From NCBI RefSeq assembly GCF_000176015.1, contig NZ_ACYY01000027.1, forward strand, positions 1 to 45,011: a DNA stretch of 45,011 nt. The letters run 5' to 3'. This stretch comes from Rhodobacter ferrooxidans. GTDB taxonomy: Bacteria; Pseudomonadota; Alphaproteobacteria; Rhodobacterales; Rhodobacteraceae. Shown here piece after piece: positions 32,373 to 40,593 of the stretch. Both the position numbers and the translations under genes were made by a program. The number at the start of each line of letters is the position of its first letter. Positions within the stretch are counted from its first letter, which is position 1. A model generated the notes under the pieces. It was not told the origin of the DNA and did not search any database. It was given only the letters and a program-made list of their open reading frames with translations.

Positions 32373-35300
32373 CGCCAAGTCCCAGACCGTCGGCTACCGC
32401 TATTCGCTGGGCGTGCATCTGGCGCTCTGCCACGGCCCGGTCGATGCCATCCGCGAGATCCGGGTTGATGACCGCACCGCCTGGTCGATCGGCACCGCCC
32501 AGAGCAGCAGCGCCGCCGGATCCGGCGCGGGCGCCCAGGCGAGCTATGGCAGCCTGACCGGGGTCTCGGCCGAGGCCGGAACCGGCGGGGCAAGTGTGGC
32601 CACCCTGCGCTTTGCGGGCATGCTGCCGGGCATCCGGCTGGGGGCCAGCTACGATCTGCGCCTGGCCAGCGACGGCAGCCGCCGCACCGTCACCCTGCAG
32701 GCGGTGAGCCATGCCAAGTCGACCGGCATCACCACCTGGCTGGTCGAACCGGCCAGCACCGCCTTTGCCGCCCAATCCGCCACCGTCACCGAGGCCGCCA
32801 GCCTGCCCAGTCTCAGCCAGGGCGCCGCGGGTGGCCGCATCCGCATCAACGCCCCGGAGCTCTTTGGCGGCGAGACCCGCGAGGGCGGCATTGTCGGCGA
32901 TATCGACGTGCTGATGGGCGAGCCCGCCCAGGGCCAGAACGATTATCTGGCCGCCCGGGCGCGCTCGGATGTGCCGGGCTACCGCGGTCTCTGCAGCCTG
33001 GTGCTGCGCCAGGTCTACATGGGGCTGAACCCCTATCTCAAACCCTGGTCGGTGCGGCTGACCCGGGTGCTGCAGGCCGCCGACGGCGCCCCGCAATGGT
33101 ATCCGGCCAAGGCGCAGATCGTGCCCGAAGCCCGGATCGACGATGCCGCGGTCTATATCGCCATGGATGCCTCGGGCTCGATGTCGGGCAGCCGGATGGC
33201 CGCCCAGATCGCCGCCGTCGCCCGGCTGATCCGCGAGATCAGCGCCAACGCCGCCCCGGATGCAGGTGCTGGCCCGAATGATCTGCAGATCGTGACCTAC
33301 AATGCAGCCGTCACCGGCACGGTGCTGCGCCGCAACGCCGATGCCGCGGCCTACGGCGAGTTGACCGCATGGGTCGAAGCCCTCTCGCCGCTCACCGAAG
33401 GCGGCACCGACTATGGCGCCGCTCTCAGTCTTGCATCCGCCTTCTTCAGTGGCGCCGCTGCCAAACACCGCATCCTGATCTTCGTGACCGACGGCGCCCC
33501 CAGCCCCGCCGCCACGCTGCAGACCGCCAAGGCCACGCTGGCGGCGATCACGGGCGTCGATGTCTTTGCCTTCAACATCGCGCTTGCCGACACCAGCGCC
33601 ACCGCCGAGCTCGACAACACGCCCGTAGATGGCGTGCCGGTGGTGCCGCCCGATGATCCCGAAGCCCTGGTGGCCTCGCTGCGCGCAGGCTTCGGCCGCG
33701 GCCCCGACATGAACCCCGCCCATATCATCCGCGAATGCCTGACCAATGCCGATTGGGGTCTGGGCCATGCCGCAGCCGACATCGGCCCCAGCTTCACCGC
33801 GGCGGCGGACGCGCTCTTTGCCGAAGGCTTCGGTCTGTCGTTGCTCTGGCAGCAGGACGGCACCATCGAGGAGTTCATCGCCGATGTGCTCAAACACATC
33901 GACGCCCATCTCTTCGTCGACCGCCGCAGCGGCCGCTGGGAACTGCGGCTGATCCGTGCCGATTATGATGCAGCCACCCTGCCGGTGTTTGACGACAGCT
34001 CTGTGGTGGATTGGGGCGAGCTCGGCCGCCGCGAGACCGCCGATCTCGTGAACAGCGTCACCGTGAAGTTCTCCGACATCCGCACCGACCAGACCGGATC
34101 GGTCAGCGTCACCGACACGGCGCTGGTGCAGCAGTTGGGCCAGGTGATCAGCGCCACTGTCGATTATCCCGGCATCCGCTTCGAGGCGCTGGCGGTGCGC
34201 GCCGCCGAACGCGATCTGCGCGGCCTCTCGGCGCCGCTGCTCACCGGCGAGATCACCGTCAGCCGCATCGGCGCAGGTCTCGAGCCCGGCGATGTCATCC
34301 GCCTCTTCAACCCGCGCCGCGGCCTCGACGGGCTGGTGGTGCGCATCGCCGAGATCAGCCATGGCGACGGCCGCAACAACGGCATCCGCATCAAGATCGC
34401 CGAGGATGTCTTTGCTCTCGGCCGCACCGCCATTGTCGGCGGCGAGAGCGGCGCCAGTACTGCCCTGATCCTGCCGCCGCGGCCGCTCACCCGCCGCTGG
34501 GTCGAGGAGGCGCCCTACTGGCTCCTGGTGCAGGAACAGGGCCATGCCCAGGCCGACGCGCTGCTGGCCGAAGACCCGGGCTGCGGCGCCATCATCGCCG
34601 CGGGCGAACGACCCTCGCCCGACGCGCTCTCGGTGCAGGTCTGGGCCGACAGCGGGGCGGGTTTCGGGCTGGAACAGGCGGTGGCCTTCGTGCCCGCAGC
34701 ACATCTGACCGCCGCCATCAGTGATGATCCGGCCGAGGACACGATCTCTGTCGGGGGCTGGAGCGGGCTTGGCGATGTGGCGATCGGCACGCTCGCATCC
34801 CTTGGTCCGGAGCTGGTCCGCATCGATGGCGTCTCTGCCACCAGCCTCACCATCGGGCGCGGCTGTCTCGACACCGTGCCAATGTCCCATGCCGCGGGCA
34901 CTGCCCTGCTTTGCTGGCAGCAGCTTGGCAATGCCAGCGAACCGCGCTTTGCTGCCAGCGAGGCCGTGGCGGTGAAGATGCTGCCGGAGACCGGCTTTGG
35001 CACCCTGCCGCTGGCGCAAGCCCCGGCCGATCAGATCACCCTTGCCAGCCGCGCCATCCGGCCGCTGCCGCCGGGCAATCTGCGGGCCAATGGCACCAGC
35101 ACCGTCAACCCGAACCTTCTGAACCTCGGCCCGGTGCTGCTGACCTGGGCGCATCGCGACCGGCTGCTGCAAACCAGCTCCGTGTTTGACGCCTATGATG
35201 CAGGCGACATCGGCCCGGAACCCGGGGTGAGCTATGTTCTCGAGCTGCGCTGGGTCGATCCGGTGAGCGGTGCGGTTCTGGAGCCCGTGGTGGCCCGGCT

Positions 35301-35691
35301 CCTGGCGGGCAGCGCCAACAGCTTCACGCTGGGCAAGGACGCCATTCCGCTTGCCACCGCCCCGCCGGGCACAAGACATTTCGAGCTGCGGCTGCAGGCC
35401 GAGCGCAGCACCGGTTCGGTCACCTACCAGCCCTGGACCGCCCGCGCGATCCGGCTCTTCGTGCCCGACGGCATCAAGATCGCCGAAGCCGGGCTCTGGG
35501 CCGAGTTCGGTGCGGGCGCCGCGACCATCAGTGCGGCCCGCGCCGAGCTCTGGATCAGCCGTGGTGCGAGCGCCGGTGCGATGAGTGCCGCTGCGATCAG
35601 TTGCGGCCGGGCCGATCTCTTCATCGAACGCGGCGGTGCGTCTCGCCCGACCAGCAGTCAGGTTTCCATCTACATCGAGGTTCTGCCATGA
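32365..35691 (+). CDS. J-like tail hub / host specificity protein with inserted vWA domain
   Basis: A 1108-aa tail-tip protein, near lambda J in length (about 1130 aa). It begins KSQTVGYRYSLGVHLALCHG (the usual TipJ-type N-terminus). Residues about 260-440 are a von Willebrand factor A domain with an intact MIDAS: Asp268-x-Ser270-x-Ser272 in DASGSMSG, Thr348 in GGTDYG and Asp376 in VTDGAPS. After it come the hub segments (HIIRECLTNADWGLGHAAAD, LSLLWQQDGTIEEFIADVLK, SVTVKFSDIRTDQTGSV) and C-terminal fibronectin-like parts. The hub plugs the tube and binds the host surface. The metal-binding vWA domain could mediate adhesion. It overlaps the next gene by 4 bases. Confidence 0.88.
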   Translation: MGSAKSQTVGYRYSLGVHLALCHGPVDAIREIRVDDRTAWSIGTAQSSSAAGSGAGAQASYGSLTGVSAEAGTGGASVATLRFAGMLPGIRLGASYDLRLASDGSRRTVTLQAVSHAKSTGITTWLVEPASTAFAAQSATVTEAASLPSLSQGAAGGRIRINAPELFGGETREGGIVGDIDVLMGEPAQGQNDYLAARARSDVPGYRGLCSLVLRQVYMGLNPYLKPWSVRLTRVLQAADGAPQWYPAKAQIVPEARIDDAAVYIAMDASGSMSGSRMAAQIAAVARLIREISANAAPDAGAGPNDLQIVTYNAAVTGTVLRRNADAAAYGELTAWVEALSPLTEGGTDYGAALSLASAFFSGAAAKHRILIFVTDGAPSPAATLQTAKATLAAITGVDVFAFNIALADTSATAELDNTPVDGVPVVPPDDPEALVASLRAGFGRGPDMNPAHIIRECLTNADWGLGHAAADIGPSFTAAADALFAEGFGLSLLWQQDGTIEEFIADVLKHIDAHLFVDRRSGRWELRLIRADYDAATLPVFDDSSVVDWGELGRRETADLVNSVTVKFSDIRTDQTGSVSVTDTALVQQLGQVISATVDYPGIRFEALAVRAAERDLRGLSAPLLTGEITVSRIGAGLEPGDVIRLFNPRRGLDGLVVRIAEISHGDGRNNGIRIKIAEDVFALGRTAIVGGESGASTALILPPRPLTRRWVEEAPYWLLVQEQGHAQADALLAEDPGCGAIIAAGERPSPDALSVQVWADSGAGFGLEQAVAFVPAAHLTAAISDDPAEDTISVGGWSGLGDVAIGTLASLGPELVRIDGVSATSLTIGRGCLDTVPMSHAAGTALLCWQQLGNASEPRFAASEAVAVKMLPETGFGTLPLAQAPADQITLASRAIRPLPPGNLRANGTSTVNPNLLNLGPVLLTWAHRDRLLQTSSVFDAYDAGDIGPEPGVSYVLELRWVDPVSGAVLEPVVARLLAGSANSFTLGKDAIPLATAPPGTRHFELRLQAERSTGSVTYQPWTARAIRLFVPDGIKIAEAGLWAEFGAGAATISAARAELWISRGASAGAMSAAAISCGRADLFIERGGASRPTSSQVSIYIEVLP

Positions 35692-36683
35692 GTTACATCC
35701 TCCATCTCGGCCATCAGACCAGCGATCTCTCCGGTGCCAGCGGCCGCATCAGCACCGATGCCGCGGGCTTTGACCCCACGCTTGACGTCAATTGCATCAA
35801 GATCTCCACCCTCCCGAATGCCGCCATGGCCTTCGCCGCGGCCTGGCGGCTGCCCACCGCCGATCTCTGGCTCGGGTTCCGCTATGTCGCACCGAACCAG
35901 AGCGCCCATCTGATCGGCGTCGACGGGATGTTTCTGGAGTTCTACGACGCCGCGGCCCGGCTGGTGGCGCAAATCCGCACCCGCAAGGATGATGACAAAT
36001 ACCACGCCCAGGCCAATGGCGACGCCGCGGTCGAAGGCGCCTCCACCTTCATCGCCGCCATCGGCCAGCCCTACTGGATCGATGTGCGGGTCTCGGTCGG
36101 CGCCAGCATCACCATCCAGTTCCATGTCGATGGCGTGCTGCAGAGCACCGCCACCGCCGCCAACACCGCAGGCAAGGGCCGCCCGGTCCAGTGCATCTGG
36201 CGCAATTCCGCCCTGCACGAATATTACACTGTCGCCCCCTGCTACTATGCCCATATTGCCGTCCTCGACGGGGTCTCCACCATCGGACGGCGCTTCGTGC
36301 GCCGTCGCCCCGACCTGATCGGCGCCTACAACCAGATGCCGGGCGGCATCGAGGCGCTGAAGGATGATGATCCCTCCACCCGGGTGGCCAGCGACATCGC
36401 AGGCCAGCGGCTTTCCTTCTCGCTGACCGGCCCCACCGGCCCCGCCGGGGTCACGTCGGTGGCGGGTGTGCATCTCAAGCAGATCGCCCAGGCGGGCAGT
36501 GCCGGACCCGCCGCCATGGCAGGCTTTCTGCGCATCGCCGGGGCTGACCATGATGCCGCCCCCGGCACGCCCTCGCCCGATCTGCCGACCGCGCTCTATG
36601 CCAGCTGGGGCGTCAATCCCGCCACCGGCCTGCCCTGGACCAGTGCGACGCTGCCCGCGGAAGTCGGGATTGTCTCGGCATGA
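35688..36683 (+). CDS. Putative receptor-binding / tail fibre protein, lectin-like
   Basis: A 331-aa protein following the hub gene. The N-terminal 220 residues are beta-rich with a concanavalin/LamG-like jelly-roll pattern (MAFAAAWRLPTADLWLGFRY, FLEFYDAAARLVAQIRTRKD, YWIDVRVSVGASITIQFHVD, then DGVSTIGRRFVRRRP). A Gly/Pro stretch (LTGPTGPAGVTSV) and a short tail domain follow. By position and fold it probably contacts the receptor. ATG 35688 is the ATGA overlap with the hub gene; the frame is open further upstream as a shadow of that gene. Confidence 0.68.
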   Translation: MSYILHLGHQTSDLSGASGRISTDAAGFDPTLDVNCIKISTLPNAAMAFAAAWRLPTADLWLGFRYVAPNQSAHLIGVDGMFLEFYDAAARLVAQIRTRKDDDKYHAQANGDAAVEGASTFIAAIGQPYWIDVRVSVGASITIQFHVDGVLQSTATAANTAGKGRPVQCIWRNSALHEYYTVAPCYYAHIAVLDGVSTIGRRFVRRRPDLIGAYNQMPGGIEALKDDDPSTRVASDIAGQRLSFSLTGPTGPAGVTSVAGVHLKQIAQAGSAGPAAMAGFLRIAGADHDAAPGTPSPDLPTALYASWGVNPATGLPWTSATLPAEVGIVSA

Positions 36684-36970
36684 CCCCCTCGCAATCCCGT
36701 CAGGGCTTCGTGCGCATGCCCGATGCCGAGTTCGAAGCCATCCTGATCCGCGCCGCCGAGGAAGGCGCACGTCGCGCGCTGGCCGATGTCGGGCTGGACG
36801 GCGCCGAAGCCGCCCTCGACATCCGCGATCTGCGTTCGCTGCTCGAGGTGCTGCGCTTTGCCCGCCGCACCGCCGTGCAGACCGCTGTGCGCATGTTCAC
36901 CACCTCCATCATGCTCGCCCTGCTCGCCGGGATCGCGATCAAGCTGAAGGTGTTCAGCGGCGGGCCGTGA
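36680..36970 (+). CDS. DUF6127 family protein, holin-like
   Basis: A 96-aa protein with a conserved soluble part (RMPDAEFEAILIRAAEEGAR, RALADVGLDGAEAALDIRDL) and one C-terminal hydrophobic helix (TTSIMLALLAGIAIKLKVF). This family regularly lies before endolysin genes in Rhodobacteraceae prophages, so a holin or pinholin function is likely though unproven. It overlaps the fibre gene by 4 bases. Confidence 0.7.
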   Translation: MTPSQSRQGFVRMPDAEFEAILIRAAEEGARRALADVGLDGAEAALDIRDLRSLLEVLRFARRTAVQTAVRMFTTSIMLALLAGIAIKLKVFSGGP

Positions 36971-37226
36971 CTGCACGCGGCTGAACGGGCGGTCCGGAAA
37001 TGCCCGGCCCGGTTCGGATCGGGCAGCAAACCGAGCCCGATCAGACGGTGCGCGTGCCCGGCCACGGTTCAGATTGTCCGCAAACGTCGTGACCAGACCG
37101 GCGGCAGGCAATGCGCCGCCCAGATCCGGCCGAACGCATCCGGCCAGGGCTTCGGGACCAGAGATACGCGGCCCGGGCTTCGCGGCCCCGGCGCCGATCA
37201 CGACCCCACCAACCAAACCCTTTACC

Positions 37227-37253
37227 CCCGCCCGCTGCAAGGCGGGTCTTTTG
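37227..37253 (+). terminator. Hairpin upstream of endolysin gene
   Basis: CCCGCC (37227-37232) pairs with GGCGGG (37241-37246), followed by TCTTTTG. It lies in a 296-base gap (36971-37266) that otherwise shows no gene and ends just before the endolysin ribosome site AGGAG. It could be a partial terminator separating the tail and lysis genes, reducing lysis expression. Confidence 0.5.
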
Positions 37254-37266
37254 TCAGGAGACGACC

Positions 37267-37941
37267 ATGACCACCACCACCTTCAAGCATTTCCGCGATG
37301 TCCCCGAGGCTGACTGGCGCTGGCCCAGCTTCTCCCCCGCCGAGATCGCCTGCCGCGGTACTGGCGCGCTGATGATCAATACCGAGGCTCTCGACAAGCT
37401 GCAGACCCTGCGCAACCGTCTCGGCAAGCCGCTGATCGTGCTCTCGGCCTATCGCAGCCCGGCCCACAACAAGGCGGTCGGTGGCGCCCCGGCCTCCAAG
37501 CACATGCTGGGCACCGCCTTCGACATCTCGATGGCGAACCACGATCCGGCGCAATTTGCCGCCGCTGCCCGAGCTGTCGGTTTCCTTGGTTTTGGCACTT
37601 ATCCGCGTTCGGGCTTCCTGCACATCGACCTCGGCCCGGCCCGGTCCTGGGGTGAGCCCTTCCCGGTGCGGGCGACAGCCTTCGCCGCGGAACTGCCGCC
37701 CGCCCGCGAGGTGCTGGCCGAGAGCCGCACCCTGAAGGGCGGTGGTGCCGCGGGGCTCGCCACCGTCGGCGCCGCCGGTGTCGAGGTGGCCCAGCAGGTT
37801 CTGGGCGAGACCCAATCCGCCATCCTGCCGCTGGTGCCCTATCTCGACACTCTGCGTTGGGTGCTCATCGCCGTGGCCCTGCTCGGCATTGCCGTGGCCA
37901 TCCACGCGCGCGTCGATGACTGGAAGCGGGGGCAGCGCTGA
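37267..37941 (+). CDS. M15A-type peptidoglycan peptidase (endolysin)
   Basis: A 224-aa protein. The peptidase M15A zinc site is seen as SAYRSPAHN (60-68), SKHMLGTAFDI (His79, Asp86) and FLHIDLG (His119). It cuts the peptide part of peptidoglycan at lysis. The C-terminus has a hydrophobic helix (LRWVLIAVALLGIAVAIHA) near residues 195-213 and a basic end, so it may be held in the membrane until the holin acts. AGGAG precedes ATG 37267. It ends 1 base into the spanin gene overlap. Confidence 0.88.
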   Translation: MTTTTFKHFRDVPEADWRWPSFSPAEIACRGTGALMINTEALDKLQTLRNRLGKPLIVLSAYRSPAHNKAVGGAPASKHMLGTAFDISMANHDPAQFAAAARAVGFLGFGTYPRSGFLHIDLGPARSWGEPFPVRATAFAAELPPAREVLAESRTLKGGGAAGLATVGAAGVEVAQQVLGETQSAILPLVPYLDTLRWVLIAVALLGIAVAIHARVDDWKRGQR

Positions 37942-38195
37942 TGGGCTGGATCCTGTCTGCCCTCACCACCAGCCGCTGGGCACGGGCTGCGGCGATCTAT
38001 GCCGCTGCGGCCCTCACCCTCGTCCTGTTCCTGCTGAACCTGCGCCGCGCCGGAGAACGTGCCGGGCGGCTGGCGGAACGTCTGCAAACCAAGGAGAATG
38101 CCCATGCCGCGCAACGCCAGATGCTCGAGGCCGCCAGCCGCCGTCCTCGCGATGCTGATGCTCTGGCTCAGCGGATGCGCGACGGGCGGTTCTGA
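37941..38195 (+). CDS. Inner-membrane spanin subunit (Rz-like)
   Basis: An 84-aa protein with an N-terminal membrane anchor (AAAIYAAAALTLVLFLLNL) and a charged helical periplasmic domain (RAGRLAERLQTKENAHAAQR). The size, topology and place after the endolysin fit an i-spanin. A lipoprotein gene starts inside its coding region in another frame, the classic Rz/Rz1 arrangement. Together they fuse the inner and outer membranes at the last lysis step. Confidence 0.75.
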   Translation: MGWILSALTTSRWARAAAIYAAAALTLVLFLLNLRRAGERAGRLAERLQTKENAHAAQRQMLEAASRRPRDADALAQRMRDGRF

Positions 38196-38367
38196 TCCGG
38201 GCGCCGGGGTCTGTCCGCCGGTCGTGGAATACAGCCGAGCAGAGCAGGCGCGGGCGGCAGAGGAAGTCGGGGCACTGCCGGACGGCGCCGTGATCGGCGG
38301 ATGGCTGGCGGATTATGCGGTACTGCGGGATCAGGCACGGGAGTGTTCCGGGCTGCAGGTGCCGTAG
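38104..38367 (+). CDS. Outer-membrane spanin lipoprotein (Rz1-like), overlapping Rz
   Basis: An 87-aa lipoprotein: a basic start (PRNARCSRPP), hydrophobic AAVLAMLMLWL and lipobox LSGC with the lipidated Cys near residue 24, then a periplasmic tail (VEYSRAEQARAAEEVGALPD). ATG 38104 has AAGGAG 7 bases upstream. The first 92 bases lie within the inner spanin gene in a different frame. It is the outer-membrane partner of that spanin. Confidence 0.78.
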   Translation: MPRNARCSRPPAAVLAMLMLWLSGCATGGSDPGAGVCPPVVEYSRAEQARAAEEVGALPDGAVIGGWLADYAVLRDQARECSGLQVP

Positions 38368-38453
38368 GTATCTGGCATTTGCTGGTGATGGCGCTTCCGG
38401 AACCATTGCAAATCTAGGGGCATTTCTGGCAGAGTCGTGAAATGCCATTCAAC

Positions 38454-38502
38454 GCGGCGGCAGTTGGTCGGAAGATTCAATTGCCGCCGCACCACTATTT
38501 TT
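38454..38502 (+). terminator. Intrinsic terminator after lysis cassette
   Basis: GCGGCGGCA (38454-38462) and TGCCGCCGC (38482-38490) form a 9-bp perfect stem with a 19-base loop, followed by ACCACTATTTTTAA. It lies in the 205-base gap after the spanin genes and probably ends the long rightward late transcript. Confidence 0.6.
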
Positions 38503-38572
38503 AAGGCTGGGCGTTGCAAAATCACGTTGTGACGATTATTCCCCGGCAGAACTTTTTGGATAAGGGGCCCAA

Positions 38573-38893
38573 ATGTCTGACTTCAACATCAACGCACTGT
38601 CGCTCAAGGACCTGAAGCAATTGCAGAAGGATGTCGCCAAGGCGATTTCCGGTTTCGAGGACCGGCAAAAGGCTGAAGCTCGGGCGAAACTGGAAGCCCA
38701 TGCGCGGGAATTGGGCTTCAGTCTTTCCGATCTCGCAGGTGTCGAGGTCAAAGCAACCCGCAAACCCGCCGCGGCAAAGTACCAGCATCCGGAAAACCCC
38801 AGCGTCACCTGGTCCGGGCGTGGGCGGCGGCCGCTCTGGTTTACTGAGGCGATCGCAGCAGGGCGCAAGGCCGAGGATCTGGTGGTCGGCTGA
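38573..38893 (+). CDS. H-NS family nucleoid protein (HvrA-like)
   Basis: A 106-aa protein with an N-terminal coiled-coil region (LSLKDLKQLQKDVAKAISGF, ERQKAEARAKLEAHARELG-like) and a C-terminal H-NS DNA-binding domain (KYQHPENPSVTWSGRGRRPL with the GRGRRP AT-hook-like motif, then WFTEAIAAGRKAEDLVV). It is closest in layout to Rhodobacter HvrA. It would bind AT-rich DNA and silence foreign genes. AAGGGG is 5 bases before the ATG. It lies just downstream of the late terminator and is separately transcribed, so it may be a moron or a host gene at the prophage edge. Confidence 0.88.
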   Translation: MSDFNINALSLKDLKQLQKDVAKAISGFEDRQKAEARAKLEAHARELGFSLSDLAGVEVKATRKPAAAKYQHPENPSVTWSGRGRRPLWFTEAIAAGRKAEDLVVG

Positions 38894-39284
38894 CGGGACG
38901 GGCAAGGCAAGGCTGCAGCCCGTAGGTTTCAAGCGATCAGAAGCGATCGTGGGCTGCAGCCAGTTTAGCGGACACGAAGATAAGATCGTGACCAAGAAAC
39001 TTTATTATGGTTATGCCGTGGCGGCAGTTTAGCCGCGACTTCAAGGTCGAGGCGATAGGGTCCGTGACATACAGGGGCGTTACTGTCGCACAGGCTGCCG
39101 TCATCTTGTCGGCGACCGACGCAATGGGCGGAAAGCTGACTGACTGCAGCGTGGCACCTGACGCGGACAGTTACCGACATTCGATCGAAAATCGACGCGC
39201 ACGGTCGGCGTCCTGTCAAAACAACGCGCATTGCCATCGCTTTTCTACTTGCTTCTCCAGGAATGCTGCGCTGTTGTTTGATCT
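38894..39284. other. Gap with inverted repeat and IS remnant
   Basis: Contains a perfect 11-bp inverted repeat GGCTGCAGCCC/GGGCTGCAGCC (38911-38921 and 38951-38961), either a terminator for the H-NS gene or part of an IS end, and an IS3-family transposase fragment (listed separately). From about 39115 to 39284 nothing further is recognised. Confidence 0.5.
38950..39115 (+). mobile_element. IS3-family insertion sequence remnant (left end and orfA fragment)
   Basis: The string GGGCTGCAGCCAGTTTAGCG, followed by GACACGAAGATAAGAT, resembles an IS3-family terminal repeat. About 60 bases on, the frame at 39007 reads PWRQFSRDFKVEAIGSVTYR, then GVTVAQAAVIL, the typical N-terminus of IS3-type OrfA (helix-turn-helix). 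The match ends abruptly near 39110. No orfB or right end is present, so it is a dead fragment marking past insertion at the prophage border. Confidence 0.6.
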
Positions 39285-40316
39285 ATGCCTTTGAAGGACC
39301 TCACGCGAGATTCTGTTCTGCAGGCAGTGGCGGAATTCGACCGTCTTGGCCGCGACCAGTTTCTGTCGAAATATGGCTTTGGCACTGCCAAGTCATACTA
39401 CATCGTCGTGAACGGCAAGCAGTACGATTCAAAAGCAATCGCCGGTGTCGCCCATGGTTACGCTCGACCGGATCTTGGCCCACTCGCGTTCTCGGATTTC
39501 TCAGGAGGCCAAGCTCAGGTTCAGAGACCCCTGGACAGGCTCGGCTTTGAGGTTTTCGCCGACAACCCTGCTGAGCTGAGGAAGGAGCGCAATCCGAACT
39601 GGACGCGAGACGAGTTGATCCTCGCACTCGACTACTACCTTCAGCACCCCGGCGAGTCTCACGACGACAGTTCGCCTGGCGTCACTTCGCTCTCCCAGCA
39701 GATTAACGCGTTGGCGCAACTGCTTGGCCACGGCACCTCGGAAACTCTTCGGAACGCAAATGGCGTCTCGATGAAGCTGCTGAACTTCAGAGCACACGAT
39801 CCCGAATACACCTTGCGAGGACAGGTTGGGCTTCAGCGCGGAAACCGATTGGAGAAGGAACTCTGGGACCGGTTCGCCCATGATCAGGCAGACCTAAAGC
39901 GAATTGCGGATTCGATCAAACAGCGCATCGATGCCCCAGATGAGGATTTGCGAGAAGCACTGTTCGGCCCCGAGGAGCCCGAAATAGCCGAGGCCGAGGA
40001 AGGGCGTCTCGTCACCAGGCTTCACCGCTTTAGGGAGAGGAATCGGCTATTGGTAAAGCGCAAGAAGGAAAGCTACGCAAAGAAGCAGGGGCGATTGTGC
40101 TGCGAGGCCTGTGACTTCGACTTCGGTGCCAAATATGGGCAGAGAGGCGAGGGCTTCATCGAATGCCACCACACCAAGCCTGTAAGCTCACTAACAATTG
40201 GCGAAAAGACGAAGGTCTCAGACCTCGTTCTGTTATGTGCAAATTGCCATAGGATGGTGCACGCAAAGGCGCCGTGGCTGACGGTGGCAGCGTTGAAGGC
40301 ACTGCTGGTAAGATAA
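39285..40316 (+). CDS. HNH endonuclease, ScoMcrA-like type IV restriction enzyme
   Basis: A 343-aa protein. The N-terminal 90 residues (LTRDSVLQAVAEFDRLGRDQ, KYGFGTAKSYYIVVNGKQYD, SKAIAGVAHGYA) match the N-terminal head domain of ScoMcrA-type enzymes. A central helical region follows. The C-terminal HNH domain (about 270-330) has CEACDFDFG, ECHHTKPVS and LLCANCHRMVH, so metal and catalytic residues are intact. Such enzymes cut DNA carrying modified bases (5-methylcytosine or phosphorothioate). It is probably a phage defence gene. The start ATG has only a weak ribosome site. Confidence 0.85.
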   Translation: MPLKDLTRDSVLQAVAEFDRLGRDQFLSKYGFGTAKSYYIVVNGKQYDSKAIAGVAHGYARPDLGPLAFSDFSGGQAQVQRPLDRLGFEVFADNPAELRKERNPNWTRDELILALDYYLQHPGESHDDSSPGVTSLSQQINALAQLLGHGTSETLRNANGVSMKLLNFRAHDPEYTLRGQVGLQRGNRLEKELWDRFAHDQADLKRIADSIKQRIDAPDEDLREALFGPEEPEIAEAEEGRLVTRLHRFRERNRLLVKRKKESYAKKQGRLCCEACDFDFGAKYGQRGEGFIECHHTKPVSSLTIGEKTKVSDLVLLCANCHRMVHAKAPWLTVAALKALLVR

Positions 40317-40593
40317 CTCGGAGTCGAGGCCAAAAACGCCGAGTCCGGTTTGCGACCATCAGGTCGCGGAGTTCCAGGTCCGTGTCGCCGTACTCAACGG
40401 CTTTACAGCGCTTGGCATACCCGTCACCGAAGCCGTGTCATAACTCTTTCCTGGGAAAGGGGAACCACGTCCATCAACTGATTTGTGCAACAGAGCAGTT
40501 TCGAGGAACTGCCGGTGATAGCCGGTCTCAAATATTGACATCTCAATGCCGCGTTTGGCCAACACAATTTTTGGCACAATTGTCCACCCTGCA
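40317..40593. other. Gap between convergent HNH and helicase genes
   Basis: No intact gene. A coding-like scrap on the plus strand ending at the TAA at 40441-40443 reads DHQVAEFQVRVAVLNGFTAL, then GIPVTEAVS, and may be the C-terminal remnant of a mobile-element gene. I could not name the family. Confidence 0.35.

Noticed and set aside
32182-35379. A 1065-codon open frame on the minus strand opposite the J-like gene
   Set aside because: It is a mirror of GC-rich coding sequence; its translation is rich in Gly/Arg/His/Gln with no domain, while the plus strand gives a clear tail hub.
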